Source: JBBQKP01 sp038326995
Lineage (GTDB): Bacteria; Planctomycetota; Phycisphaerae; Tepidisphaerales; Tepidisphaeraceae
Assembly: GCA_038326995.1 (NCBI GenBank)
Contig: JBBQKP010000061.1
Span: forward strand, 1 to 16,977
Reading direction: 5' to 3'
Length of the DNA: 16,977 bases
Below the pieces are notes generated by a model. It was not told where the DNA came from. It did not search any database and saw only the letters and a program-made list of their open reading frames with translations. Positions 8,146 to 14,533 of the stretch are shown in pieces (the first letter of the stretch is position 1; each line of letters begins with the position of its first letter). Both the position numbers and the translations under genes were made by a program.

Positions 8146-8170
8146 CACGAGCCCGAAGCGTCAGCGAAGG
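8146..8170 (+). repeat. Dispersed motif, copy 1 (CACGAGCCCGAAGCGT...)
   Basis: CACGAGCCCGAAGCGT followed by CAGCGAAGG. One frame reads 'TSPKRQRR', a peptide string I recall from many spurious ORFs in planctomycete genomes. A second copy lies at 8540-8555 and a shorter CCCGAAGCG at about 8089. Probably a decayed intergenic repeat; family assignment is from memory. Confidence 0.45.
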
Positions 8171-8239
8171 TTCAGCGGACCAACAAGTGTCCGTCATGCA
8201 CACCAAGCGATAGCAAGCTGGAGGCTACGCAAAGTCAAC

Positions 8240-8253
8240 GGGTAATGTTACCC
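8240..8253. promoter_or_regulatory. Palindrome GGGTAA-TG-TTACCC
   Basis: Perfect 6-bp inverted repeat with a 2-bp centre. Too tight for an RNA hairpin loop, so it more resembles a dimeric protein-binding site. No gene start is close. Confidence 0.35.
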
Positions 8254-8291
8254 AATCGCATCACATCTCAACACGATGTTTCCAATGATTT

Positions 8292-8323
8292 TGGTGGCAC
8301 CGCTCTTCGACCGGTGTGGACCA
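8292..8323. repeat. Imperfect inverted repeat (hairpin)
   Basis: CACCG (8298-8302) pairs with CGGTG (8312-8316) around a 9-nt loop. Flanking TGGT (8292-8295) and ACCA (8320-8323) can extend the stem across an internal loop. No T-tract follows, so it is not a terminator. It resembles short intergenic palindromic elements. Confidence 0.4.
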
Positions 8324-8355
8324 CGCGTCCGATGCTCGTGCTTCAAAAGCAACAG

Positions 8356-8371
8356 GAAATCACGTGATTTC
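8356..8371. promoter_or_regulatory. Perfect 16-bp palindrome GAAATCACGTGATTTC
   Basis: Perfect self-complementary 16-mer centred on CACGTG with no loop, and with CAG/CTG able to extend it if one G is bulged. The form suggests a binding site for a symmetric DNA-binding protein. It is 470 bp before the protease start, so a direct operator role is doubtful. Confidence 0.4.
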
Positions 8372-8539
8372 TGACACCAGCGCAGACCTCCAAGACATGT
8401 ACGCAATCTTAAGGCGTCAGCGACGGATGCGACGCTTATCGTTTAAAAAACTTTCCTTGGGTTGGATTGATCAGTCCCCTCTCCACGCTTAGGGCTTGTC
8501 AAGAATCACGCATTGTCGTGTGCAAAAAAGCGAAGTAAT

Positions 8540-8555
8540 CACGAGCCCGAAACGT
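8540..8555 (+). repeat. Dispersed motif, copy 2
   Basis: CACGAGCCCGAAACGT, identical to the motif at 8146 except for one base (A for G). Sequence beyond the motif is unrelated, so only the core is shared. Confidence 0.4.
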
Positions 8556-8839
8556 GGTGGGCGGGTGCGGTACAACAATCCACGGCGTGACCATTGAAAT
8601 GTTAAGGGCATCGGGGATACACTGTAGTCGGGACGCCATGACACGATCGCGCAACACGGTGGGCAAATGTTGGAAGAACTGCTGAAAAAAATTCGCCGTC
8701 AAATCACGCGGACCGTATAGTGTAAAAGACAACGAACTACAGCAACGTCTTCCGACCTTCGTCTTCCAACCTTTCCTGATCCCCAACCCTCCGCTTCCGA
8801 ACTTTTCCACCGTCGTTTATCTATCACGAGACCAAACAA

Positions 8840-10756
8840 ATGCGACCAAAAACATGTCCGATCCTTAAGTCGTCAATGACGAAAACGATCAGTCGGCTCT
8901 TTACCCTGATGCTTTCAGTGGTGATCGTCGGCCTGCTCGCCTCGAGCACGTTCGCGGCCGATCTCATCGTGCTCGCCGACGGAACCATTCTTGAGGGCAA
9001 CATTCGCCGATCGGGCGGCATGTACCGGATCGCCACGTCCGACGGCCAGATCAAGTTCGTGCCCGCCGCCGACGTCATCACGATTAACGGCAAGCCCGCG
9101 AACCAGGTCACGCCAACAACGCCCGGGGCTTCAGGTGCCGCACCATCGCCGACCCTGCCCGGCGGCGTCGCGGGAACAACGATAGGCAAGACCGACGGCT
9201 TTCGTGACGCGAAAAATCGCGCCGATCGAGCCGAAGAGCCGATTCTCGCGGTCACAATCTGGGAAGACTTTGTCACAAAAAACCCGTCCAACGCCGACAT
9301 CGAACTCGCCAAGGAAGAACTTAAGCTCTGGCAAACGCGTCAGAAGGACAACGCGGAGAAAATTCGCGGCGAATGGCTGGGCGGCGACGCACTCAAGAAG
9401 ATTAAGGATCAGGCAGACAAGCTTTTTGAAGAGGCCATCGATCGCACGCCCCGTGGAAGCGGAAGCGAACTCCGTGTGCGCGGTGCCGTGGGCCTGCGAA
9501 AACTTGAAGAAGCAATCAAAATCTACCCCCGCCACTGGCAGGCGAATTTTGAGATGGGTTTTTACTTTCTGATCCAGTCCAGTTCCACCGCCAACAGGGC
9601 CCGTAATTTGGGCGTGGTCGACAAGGCCATCAGGGCTCTGGAAATCACTCGCACGCTTGCCCCCAAAGTTCCAGAAGTGCACAGCAACCTGGCGTACGCT
9701 TACGCCAGTCGAAGCCGCCACGAGCAGGCCATCATGTCTGCCTATCGTGCGACAAAACTAAGAGAATCCGTTCCGCTCGCCCAGGTTCTGGTTAACGTCA
9801 TCGAAAACGCTCCCGCGTCAATGCGACTGGCTAATCCGCGGCTTCGACCCATCCTCGACGATCTCGTCGTCATTCAACGCCGTCACAATATCAGCGGCGC
9901 TACTCAATGGCTCTATCTATACCCCGACCCGAATAACCCCGAAGGCGTCGTGGCTCCTGGCGATGAAGACGATTCGGGCCCTCCGGGCCTGCAGGGCAAC
10001 GGGTCGGGCTTCTTTGTCTCCGCTGACGGCTACATCCTCACCAATAAGCACGTCGCAGAGGGCAAGCCCGGATTCTACTATCGCGTTCGCCTGGACGATG
10101 GAACGGAAATGAACGCCGAGTTCATCGCAAGCGACCCCGATCAGGACGTCGCCCTTCTCAAGGCCGCCCCTCGCGAACAACCTTTCGATTACCTGCGCGT
10201 CGCCGAAGACAACCCTTTCCCGGCCGCTCAAGCTCTTGTTCTGGGTTACCCCGCCACCGGCGGCGAAGGCTACTCGCTTCAGATCACCGCGGGCGACGTC
10301 AAGTCCATCCACCCCGATGACAAAGACTTCCACGTCTGGTTCAACCTCTCAACGACACACGGAAACTCGGGAGGCCCCATCGTCGATCGCGCCGGACGCG
10401 TGATCGGCATTCTTTCCGCAGGCCGAACTGTCTTCAACGTCACCTATGCTTTGGGCATCGGTCCCAATCAGATCGAGACATTTCTCAGCAAAATCACCGA
10501 CAAAGCGCCCAGCCTGCTTTTCGCCCCGCCTCCGGGCGACGAAATCACCTTCAACGGCGAGAAGCTTGGCAAAGAATGTCGCAAAGCGACCGTGCTCGTC
10601 CTGATCATCAAGGGTGAGAAGCCGTCCTCCGACGCTTCAACCACCAAGCCCAGTGAAGGCCAATCCCCGCCGAGCTCCGGCGATGAAGGCGGTCCGGGCG
10701 CTGGTGGTGAGGGTAAGGGCTCCCCGGGCCAGGGCGGCCAGACGCCTGCTGAGTGA
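8840..10756 (+). CDS. Secreted TPR-containing trypsin-like serine protease
   Basis: A 638-residue exported protein. A signal peptide spans about residues 13-39 with an AxA-type site ('TFA|AD'). Next is a small beta module, 'LIVLADGTILEGNIRRSGG' and 'SDGQIKFVPAADVITING' (41-85), then a charged helical part with TPR-like helices (about 190-330). The C-terminal peptidase domain (about 385-560) has the full triad: H404 in 'LTNKHVAEG', D436 in 'DPDQDVALLK', S510 in 'THGNSGGPI'. This resembles DegP/HtrA-type S1C peptidases, but no PDZ domain follows; the tail (about 596-638) is Ser/Gly/Pro/Glu-rich and disordered. It probably acts outside the cytoplasmic membrane on misfolded or specific proteins. 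ATG 8840 is given; ATG 8876 (residue 13) gives a more compact signal peptide and is equally plausible. It is transcribed alone and ends at a strong terminator. Confidence 0.85.
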   Translation: MRPKTCPILKSSMTKTISRLFTLMLSVVIVGLLASSTFAADLIVLADGTILEGNIRRSGGMYRIATSDGQIKFVPAADVITINGKPANQVTPTTPGASGAAPSPTLPGGVAGTTIGKTDGFRDAKNRADRAEEPILAVTIWEDFVTKNPSNADIELAKEELKLWQTRQKDNAEKIRGEWLGGDALKKIKDQADKLFEEAIDRTPRGSGSELRVRGAVGLRKLEEAIKIYPRHWQANFEMGFYFLIQSSSTANRARNLGVVDKAIRALEITRTLAPKVPEVHSNLAYAYASRSRHEQAIMSAYRATKLRESVPLAQVLVNVIENAPASMRLANPRLRPILDDLVVIQRRHNISGATQWLYLYPDPNNPEGVVAPGDEDDSGPPGLQGNGSGFFVSADGYILTNKHVAEGKPGFYYRVRLDDGTEMNAEFIASDPDQDVALLKAAPREQPFDYLRVAEDNPFPAAQALVLGYPATGGEGYSLQITAGDVKSIHPDDKDFHVWFNLSTTHGNSGGPIVDRAGRVIGILSAGRTVFNVTYALGIGPNQIETFLSKITDKAPSLLFAPPPGDEITFNGEKLGKECRKATVLVLIIKGEKPSSDASTTKPSEGQSPPSSGDEGGPGAGGEGKGSPGQGGQTPAE

Positions 10757-10793
10757 TGTTCTTTATTGAATTCTTCGATCGACCAGCAATATT

Positions 10794-10829
10794 GGGGTGC
10801 CCTGTTCAAAGGGCACCCCTTTTCTGTTT
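10794..10829 (+). terminator. Intrinsic terminator after the protease gene
   Basis: GGGGTGCCC (10794-10802) pairs perfectly over 9 bp with GGGCACCCC (10811-10819), with an 8-nt loop, followed by TTTTCTGTTT. It lies 37 bp after the protease stop codon. Confidence 0.92.
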
Positions 10830-10909
10830 CGGGTTTGATTTTTAGTCGAAATTGCATCTGTGCAGTCTTCTTATCGTGCTACTTTCATGCATGCAGCTTG
10901 AAGATAACG

Positions 10910-10915
10910 TATACT
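10910..10915 (+). promoter_or_regulatory. -10 element of the rnpB promoter
   Basis: TATACT, five of six bases matching TATAAT, ends 6 bp before the first base of the RNase P P1 helix (10921), as expected for a transcript starting at the mature 5' end. No good -35 box is seen at 16-18 bp spacing. Confidence 0.55.
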
Positions 10916-10920
10916 TCTTC

Positions 10921-11388
10921 GTGCGACGGCGAGATGATCGCCCGGCCAGAAGCCGGGAGGAAAGTCCGAACCGCGCAGGGCACGGCAGTCGCTAACGGCG
11001 ACGCGGCGCGGGTTCAAGCCCGCGTCGACGGACAGTGCAACAGAAAATAAACCGCCGATGGATGGATTCGCGCCCTTCGGGGCTCGAAAAGTCACAGGCA
11101 AGGTTGAAATGGTGCGGTAAGAGCGCACCGCATCGATGGCGACATCGATGGCAAGGCAAACCCTGCCGGCGGCAAGACCAAATAGGCGAAAGTGCCCTGT
11201 GTCCCGGGGCGTCTCCTTTCGCGGGTAGGTCGCAGGATTCTCTCGATAATTAACTCGGGCGGGCCAAAATCTGCCTGGGATGATCGACAGAGGACCCGGG
11301 CCGGGATTTTTTCCCGGACCGAGATGAATGATCGTCGGGCCGCCTTCAATAGCGGTCTAACAGAATTCGGCTTACGTCCGTCGCACCA
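10921..11388 (+). ncRNA. rnpB: RNase P RNA, bacterial type A
   Basis: Catalytic RNA of ribonuclease P, which with the RnpA protein trims 5' leaders from pre-tRNAs. Conserved blocks appear in order: GAGGAAAGTCCG (10957-10968), ACAGAAAATAAACCGCC (about 11040-11056), GGTAAGAGCGCACC (about 11116-11129), GCAAGACCAAATAG (11171-11184), L15 loop GGGTAGG that binds the tRNA CCA end (11223-11229), AGATGAATGATCG (11322-11334) and ACAGAATTCGGCTTA (11360-11374). The ends pair to form P1: GTGCGACGG (10921-10929) with CCGTCGCAC (11378-11386). At about 468 nt it is longer than E. coli M1 RNA (377 nt), mainly from roughly 60 extra nt between L15 and the P18 hairpin. It has its own -10 element and terminator. 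Identity is certain; the exact 3' end is approximate. Confidence 0.97.
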
Positions 11389-11393
11389 AACAC

Positions 11394-11432
11394 CGAAGGC
11401 GTCCCCCAAAAAGGGACGTCTTCGCCTTTTTT
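11394..11432 (+). terminator. Intrinsic terminator of rnpB
   Basis: CGAAGGCGTCCC (11394-11405) pairs with GGGACGTCTTCG (11413-11424), 12 bp with one G-T wobble, followed by CC and six T (11427-11432). It begins 8 bp after the P1 helix of RNase P RNA. Confidence 0.92.
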
Positions 11433-11467
11433 CCAATCACATCGACTGCTCAGACTCTACTTCAACA

Positions 11468-11749
11468 TCAGCCGACTGAGTCGTATTTTCCGCCCAGGCC
11501 CAAGGCCTGTGTAACCAGTGCGTCTCCCGCCTTATTCACATTCGCAGACGCCGCCTGAATCAACTTCACCGCCGCCGCGCCCTGCAACTCCTGATTATCA
11601 AGCAGCTTCCGCGCAACCGCGAATTGAATCTTACCCAGCGTCTGAGACTGTTTGATACCGACAGCACTTGAAATTAGGTCCATGGTTGAACTATCGGCAT
11701 CCACCACTGCATTGTTTACTGCATCAGGCGATCCAATAACACTCACCAA
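11468..11749 (-). CDS. Small YjfB-like protein (putative motility protein family)
   Basis: Up to 93 residues. The segment from 'MDLISSAVGIKQSQTLGKIQ' through 'ARKLLDNQELQGAAAVKLIQAA' resembles the PF14070 (YjfB, 'putative motility protein') pattern: a short N-terminal MD-I start, a Gln-rich helix and a Gly/Ala-rich 'Q-G-A-V-LI' helix. The family's role is not established. The start is unsure. The full frame opens with TTG at 11749 or GTG at 11746; ATG at 11683 gives 71 residues starting just where the family usually does, but neither has a good ribosome site. It is divergent from lexA, with no flagellar genes nearby. No signal peptide; probably cytoplasmic. Assignment is by remembered pattern and moderately sure. 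Confidence 0.55.
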   Translation of the reverse strand: MVSVIGSPDAVNNAVVDADSSTMDLISSAVGIKQSQTLGKIQFAVARKLLDNQELQGAAAVKLIQAASANVNKAGDALVTQALGLGGKYDSVG

Positions 11750-11810
11750 AAATTAGCCAAACTTCCTCTTGACTAACTTTGAACGTTAGGGTATTGTTTA
11801 CTCAACGTAA

Positions 11811-11842
11811 CCCAAACACCCGCCCAAACACCCGCCCAAACA
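11811..11842. repeat. 12-bp tandem repeat upstream of lexA
   Basis: CCCAAACACCCG occurs 2.7 times (11811-11822, 11823-11834, 11835-11842 partial), in the 200-bp gap between the YjfB-like gene and lexA. Confidence 0.9.
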
Positions 11843-11950
11843 GCGGTCATCAACAAGAAATTTTCGACACAACGATCACCCATTTTCCGCTTCTACCGGT
11901 AAAGAGCAGTCAAGTGAAAATCGAGTCACAGTTTAGTAACAGGCAAACTC

Positions 11951-12568
11951 ATGAACCTCACTCCACGCCAAGTCGACGTCGTAGTCGCAATTCGAAATTA
12001 TCGCCACCTCCACGGCTACGCGCCCACTATGCAGGAGCTGGCCGACCAGCTCGGGACGAGTAAGGTCACAATCTTTGAGCACGTCGGAGCATTAGAACGA
12101 AAGGGTGTGATCAGTCGAGACAAGCACAAAGCCCGTTCGCTCGAAATTGTAATCGACGGCAAGCTGCCTGATGAAAATCGCTCCACCAAGCTTCCTCTCC
12201 TTGGCGTGATCGCCGCAGGTTCTCCAATCGAGGCCGTGGAAAACCGCGAAGAAATTGACCTCGAACAGCTTTTCAACGCCCGCGCTGGTGTCTTCGTGCT
12301 CCGCGTCCGCGGAGACTCCATGATCGAAGATCACCTTTGCGATGGCGACTACGTCGTCATCGAACGCCGCGACACCGCCCGGGCGGGCGAGCAGGTCGTC
12401 GCCCTCCTCACCGATACCGGCGAGGCCACCCTTAAACGATATTACCGCGAGCGCGACGGCATGATCCGCCTCCAGCCCGCCAACAGCACGATGCAGCCGC
12501 GATACGTGTCTCAAGAACGAGTCAAAATTCAGGGTGTAGTCATCGGCGTTCTGCGAACCTATCGCTGA
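11951..12568 (+). CDS. lexA: LexA-type SOS repressor / S24 autopeptidase
   Basis: A 205-residue repressor, the usual LexA length. The N-terminal winged helix-turn-helix (about 1-65) reads 'LTPRQVDVVVAIRNY', 'GYAPTMQELADQLGTSKVTIFEHV', 'LERKGVISRD'. A linker leads to the self-cleavage site A89-G90 in 'LGVIAAGSPIEA'. The S24 catalytic dyad is intact: S123 in 'RGDSMIEDHLCDGD' and K162 in 'ATLKRYY'. Known role of the family: it represses DNA-repair genes and is inactivated by RecA-stimulated self-cleavage after DNA damage. The recognition helix differs from enterobacterial LexA ('GTSKVTIFEHVGAL' against a SP-AAEEHLKAL-type sequence), so the operator probably differs too. No known LexA box is recognisable upstream. 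ATG 11951 follows 'AACAGGCAAACTC', a weak SD. Confidence 0.93.
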   Translation: MNLTPRQVDVVVAIRNYRHLHGYAPTMQELADQLGTSKVTIFEHVGALERKGVISRDKHKARSLEIVIDGKLPDENRSTKLPLLGVIAAGSPIEAVENREEIDLEQLFNARAGVFVLRVRGDSMIEDHLCDGDYVVIERRDTARAGEQVVALLTDTGEATLKRYYRERDGMIRLQPANSTMQPRYVSQERVKIQGVVIGVLRTYR

Positions 12569-12667
12569 TTCGTATCTCGTCTTACGTCTTCTTTCTAGTT
12601 CGTCCGTTCACCTTTTTAAGGTGAATTCTCATCCTTTTCCTTACTGCTTGACAAGAAGGAGCCGCAC

Positions 12668-13216
12668 ATGTCCGCCATTCAACATCAATCTCGGTTTTCT
12701 GGTCAGAGATCTTCAAAAAAACTCGGGTCCAGCTCAGCGCCGAGGAATTACGACAAGCCAAGTGAAAACACTGGCGAAAAAACGGGCGAAAAAACGGGCG
12801 AAAAAACGGGCGAGAGAACGGGTGAAACAGCTCGTGTCGAGCACCCGATCCTCTTCCAGACTTACTTCAAGTCGGTCGGCCCGCGCACCTATGCAGTACA
12901 GGTCAAACGAGCCAGCAACAATAATCACTACATCGTTCTCACCGAGGGACGACGCGATGAAAAATCGGGCGAGATCAGAAAGAACCGAATCAACATCTTC
13001 AGCGAAGATTTCCCGGCCTTCTGGAATCTCCTCTCCGATCTCGCCAAATGGGTCCGAAGCCATCCCGTACCGCCGAAAGTAGCCAGCAGACAGGCCGCGC
13101 TTTGGAAGAAGCGAGCCGCCCAGAACGCTAGCCCGGCATCAAGTGGGATCGCGTCAAAGGCGCTATCCGCTTTGTCCCAACCCGCGGCCGAGTCGAGATT
13201 TTCTCCGGCTGATTAG
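12668..13216 (+). CDS. PUR-domain nucleic-acid-binding protein
   Basis: 182 residues in three parts. Residues 1-33 are Ser/Arg/Lys-rich; 34-53 are TGE(K/R) repeats; about 60-130 ('FQTYFKSVGPRTYAVQVKRA', 'HYIVLTEGRRD', 'KNRINIFSEDFPAFWNLLSDL') match the PUR repeat pattern of beta strands ending in an amphipathic helix, as in bacterial PurA/DUF3276-type proteins. PUR domains bind purine-rich single-stranded DNA or RNA as dimers. A basic, Ala/Ser-rich tail follows. ATG 12668 lies 6 bp after AAGGAG (12656-12661), a good SD, unlike most genes here. There is no signal peptide, so it is cytoplasmic. The role in this organism is unknown. Family call is fairly sure; whether one or more PUR repeats are present needs a structure model. 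Confidence 0.75.
   Translation: MSAIQHQSRFSGQRSSKKLGSSSAPRNYDKPSENTGEKTGEKTGEKTGERTGETARVEHPILFQTYFKSVGPRTYAVQVKRASNNNHYIVLTEGRRDEKSGEIRKNRINIFSEDFPAFWNLLSDLAKWVRSHPVPPKVASRQAALWKKRAAQNASPASSGIASKALSALSQPAAESRFSPAD
12771..12830 (+). repeat. 12-bp in-frame tandem repeat (TGEK) in the PUR-protein gene
   Basis: Five 12-bp units of CGGGCGAAAAAA type (12771-12830); the second and third are identical, the others differ by 1-4 bases. Each codes for TGE plus Lys, Arg or Thr. Three units contain runs of six A, which favour slippage of polymerase or ribosome. Confidence 0.92.
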
Positions 13217-13309
13217 TCGACTGACACGACGACTCTTTTATTTTCGACTGCCATCGGTGTAAGCTTCTTTTCGGACAATCTTTCACCCTCAACCCGGAGA
13301 ATTTCGACC

Positions 13310-13927
13310 ATGAGAAATCCATCACGCAAAGTCGTGTTCGTCGCACTCGCCACGCTTTTTCTCTCGACGACGCTTCTTATGCTTCCGTCGGCCCCGGTCG
13401 CTCGGGCCTCTAACAACCTTGCCCAGGCGGCCGTGTTCAAACTCGATCCGGTTCACTCCCACGTCACCTTTAACGTCGGTCACTTGGGCGTCGGCACGTC
13501 GTGGGGCGTCATCAAAGACCCGACCGGCTCATTTACGCTTGCACCCGACTCGATCCTTCTCAATATCGATCTCGAAATCAATAAAATAGACTCCGCAAAT
13601 GAGAAGCGCGACGAGCATCTACGTGGGCCCGACTTTTTCAATGCGGCCCAGTTTCCAAAGGCCACATTCAAGTCCACCTCTTCAAAACCCCTGGCCGAAG
13701 GCTCTTTCGAAGTCACCGGTGATTTCACCATTCGCGATGTCACCAAGCCGATCACGCTCACCCTGAAGAAGGTCGGCGAGAAGGACCTCGGCGAGCGGTT
13801 TGGCTACCGCGCAGGCTTCGACACGCAGTTCACAATCAATCGGCTGGATTACGGCGTCAGCTATATGCCCGAAGGCCTCGGTAGAGACGTGACCATCATG
13901 GTTTCCATCGAAGGGAAGCGAGAATAG
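13310..13927 (+). CDS. Secreted YceI family protein
   Basis: 205 residues. Residues 1-33 form a signal peptide (basic start, hydrophobic core 'VVFVALATLFLSTTLLML', AxA-type site near 'ARA'). The remainder is a YceI lipocalin-like beta barrel: 'FKLDPVHSHVTFNVGHLGVG', 'GSFTLAP', 'DEHLRGPDFFNAAQFPKATFKST', 'VTGDFTIRDVTKPITL', and 'GFDTQFTINRLDYGVSYM'. Family members bind isoprenoid or amphiphilic lipid chains in the periplasm; a ligand cannot be read here. ATG 13310 has GGAGAA 9 bp upstream, a good ribosome site. It is transcribed in the same direction as its neighbours, and the gap to the next gene is only about 30-75 bp. No cytochrome b561 partner gene is next to it. Confidence 0.93.
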   Translation: MRNPSRKVVFVALATLFLSTTLLMLPSAPVARASNNLAQAAVFKLDPVHSHVTFNVGHLGVGTSWGVIKDPTGSFTLAPDSILLNIDLEINKIDSANEKRDEHLRGPDFFNAAQFPKATFKSTSSKPLAEGSFEVTGDFTIRDVTKPITLTLKKVGEKDLGERFGYRAGFDTQFTINRLDYGVSYMPEGLGRDVTIMVSIEGKRE

Positions 13928-13957
13928 TTCGGCCATCGGCCAAGACCAACTCCAATC

Positions 13958-14533
13958 GTGTTAATCGACGACCCCCGAAAGTTACGGCTTGCCAACGAAG
14001 TTATGTCTCGGCTCCGGAAATCCCAGACCGATGCACATCATCCGACGAAGCAAGCTCGCTTCCGGTCGTCCATCTCATTCACGCCGGAACTGCTCGTTCG
14101 CGTTGTTTCAGGTAGCAAAATCCAAACCCGCCGGCCGGTCAGGCCTGCAGGCTTGGAGCCTGAAGCAATTGATCCCGCCACTTGCCCGTTCGGCGTGGTA
14201 AGAGATCGAATCGCCGTGCTGGAGAAGTGGTCACGGACACCAGACGGCGCGATCCTTTACGCGATGGGTTGCCCTCACGATACGCCTCGCGCTCCTTGGA
14301 AGGCCGCACGGTTTATGCCACGTTCCGCGACTCGGCACTTTCTAGAAGTTCTCTTCGTCCGTGTAGAGAAGCTAAGCAGTGTTTCCGAGGCCGATGCCCG
14401 TGCCGAGGGCTTCGAGTCACGTGACGCGTTTCTGCAGGCGTGGGACGCAATCTACGGCGAAGGGGATTTTCGATCCGGAGACAGTCCTTGCGTTTGGGTA
14501 ATCGATTTCTCGGCCTCTTCCATTCTATTGTGA
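13958..14533 (+). CDS. Phage-type ASCH-like domain protein
   Basis: 191 residues from GTG 13958; ATG 14003 (residue 16) is an equally good start and sits closer to the domain. The pattern matches the prophage ASCH-like proteins: 'SISFTPELLVRVVSGSKIQTRRPVRP' (usual form F-pemvraildGrKTqTRR), 'GVVRDRIAVLEKW', 'WKAARFMPRSATRHFLEVLFVRVEKLSSVSEADARAEGF' (usual W-PsihMPRwasRi-LeVt-vRVErLq-IsE-DA-aEG), and 'FLQAWDAIYGEG...CVWVIDF' at the end. The ASCH fold is linked to RNA binding, and one relative (YqfB) is an N4-acetylcytidine amidohydrolase; activity here is not known. No other phage genes are near. Its TGA overlaps the next gene's ATG (TGATG), so the two are translationally coupled. Confidence 0.75.
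   Translation: MLIDDPRKLRLANEVMSRLRKSQTDAHHPTKQARFRSSISFTPELLVRVVSGSKIQTRRPVRPAGLEPEAIDPATCPFGVVRDRIAVLEKWSRTPDGAILYAMGCPHDTPRAPWKAARFMPRSATRHFLEVLFVRVEKLSSVSEADARAEGFESRDAFLQAWDAIYGEGDFRSGDSPCVWVIDFSASSILL

Larger units (their letters stand above)
7605..8839. other. Gene-free intergenic region (1.2 kb)
   Basis: Open frames here (for example 7757-8245 on + and 8499-8810 on -) lack recognisable domains, ribosome sites or consistent codon use, and I consider them uncoded. The first part (about 7705-8060) is pyrimidine-rich on the + strand with short tandem arrays. The second (about 8080-8560) holds dispersed motifs, two palindromes and a hairpin. The last part carries the probable protease promoter (TATAGT at 8716-8721). 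It separates divergent genes. Confidence 0.6.

Noticed and set aside
7757..8245. 162-residue + strand open frame in the gene-free region
   Set aside because: Covers the tandem repeats and the dispersed SPKRQR motif, lacks a ribosome site, and its composition is Arg/Pro/Ser-rich without domains.
8410..8438. Hairpin TAAGGCGTC / GACGCTTA as a terminator
   Set aside because: One bulge, a 12-nt loop, no gene ending nearby, and the following TTTAAAAAAC is not a T-tract.
8499..8810. 103-residue minus-strand open frame
   Set aside because: Includes stretches that look slightly protein-like ('NFFQQFFQHLPTVLRDRV') but has no family resemblance and would run against the protease promoter region; at most a decayed gene.
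11036..11130. Protein-coding frames over the RNase P RNA region
   Set aside because: The sequence carries all conserved RNase P RNA blocks with paired ends; short frames there are accidental.
14440..14532. Upstream extension of the glycosyltransferase (31 residues)
   Set aside because: Arg-rich, lies entirely within the ASCH-like gene, and the ATG at 14533 overlapping the TGA is a standard coupled start.
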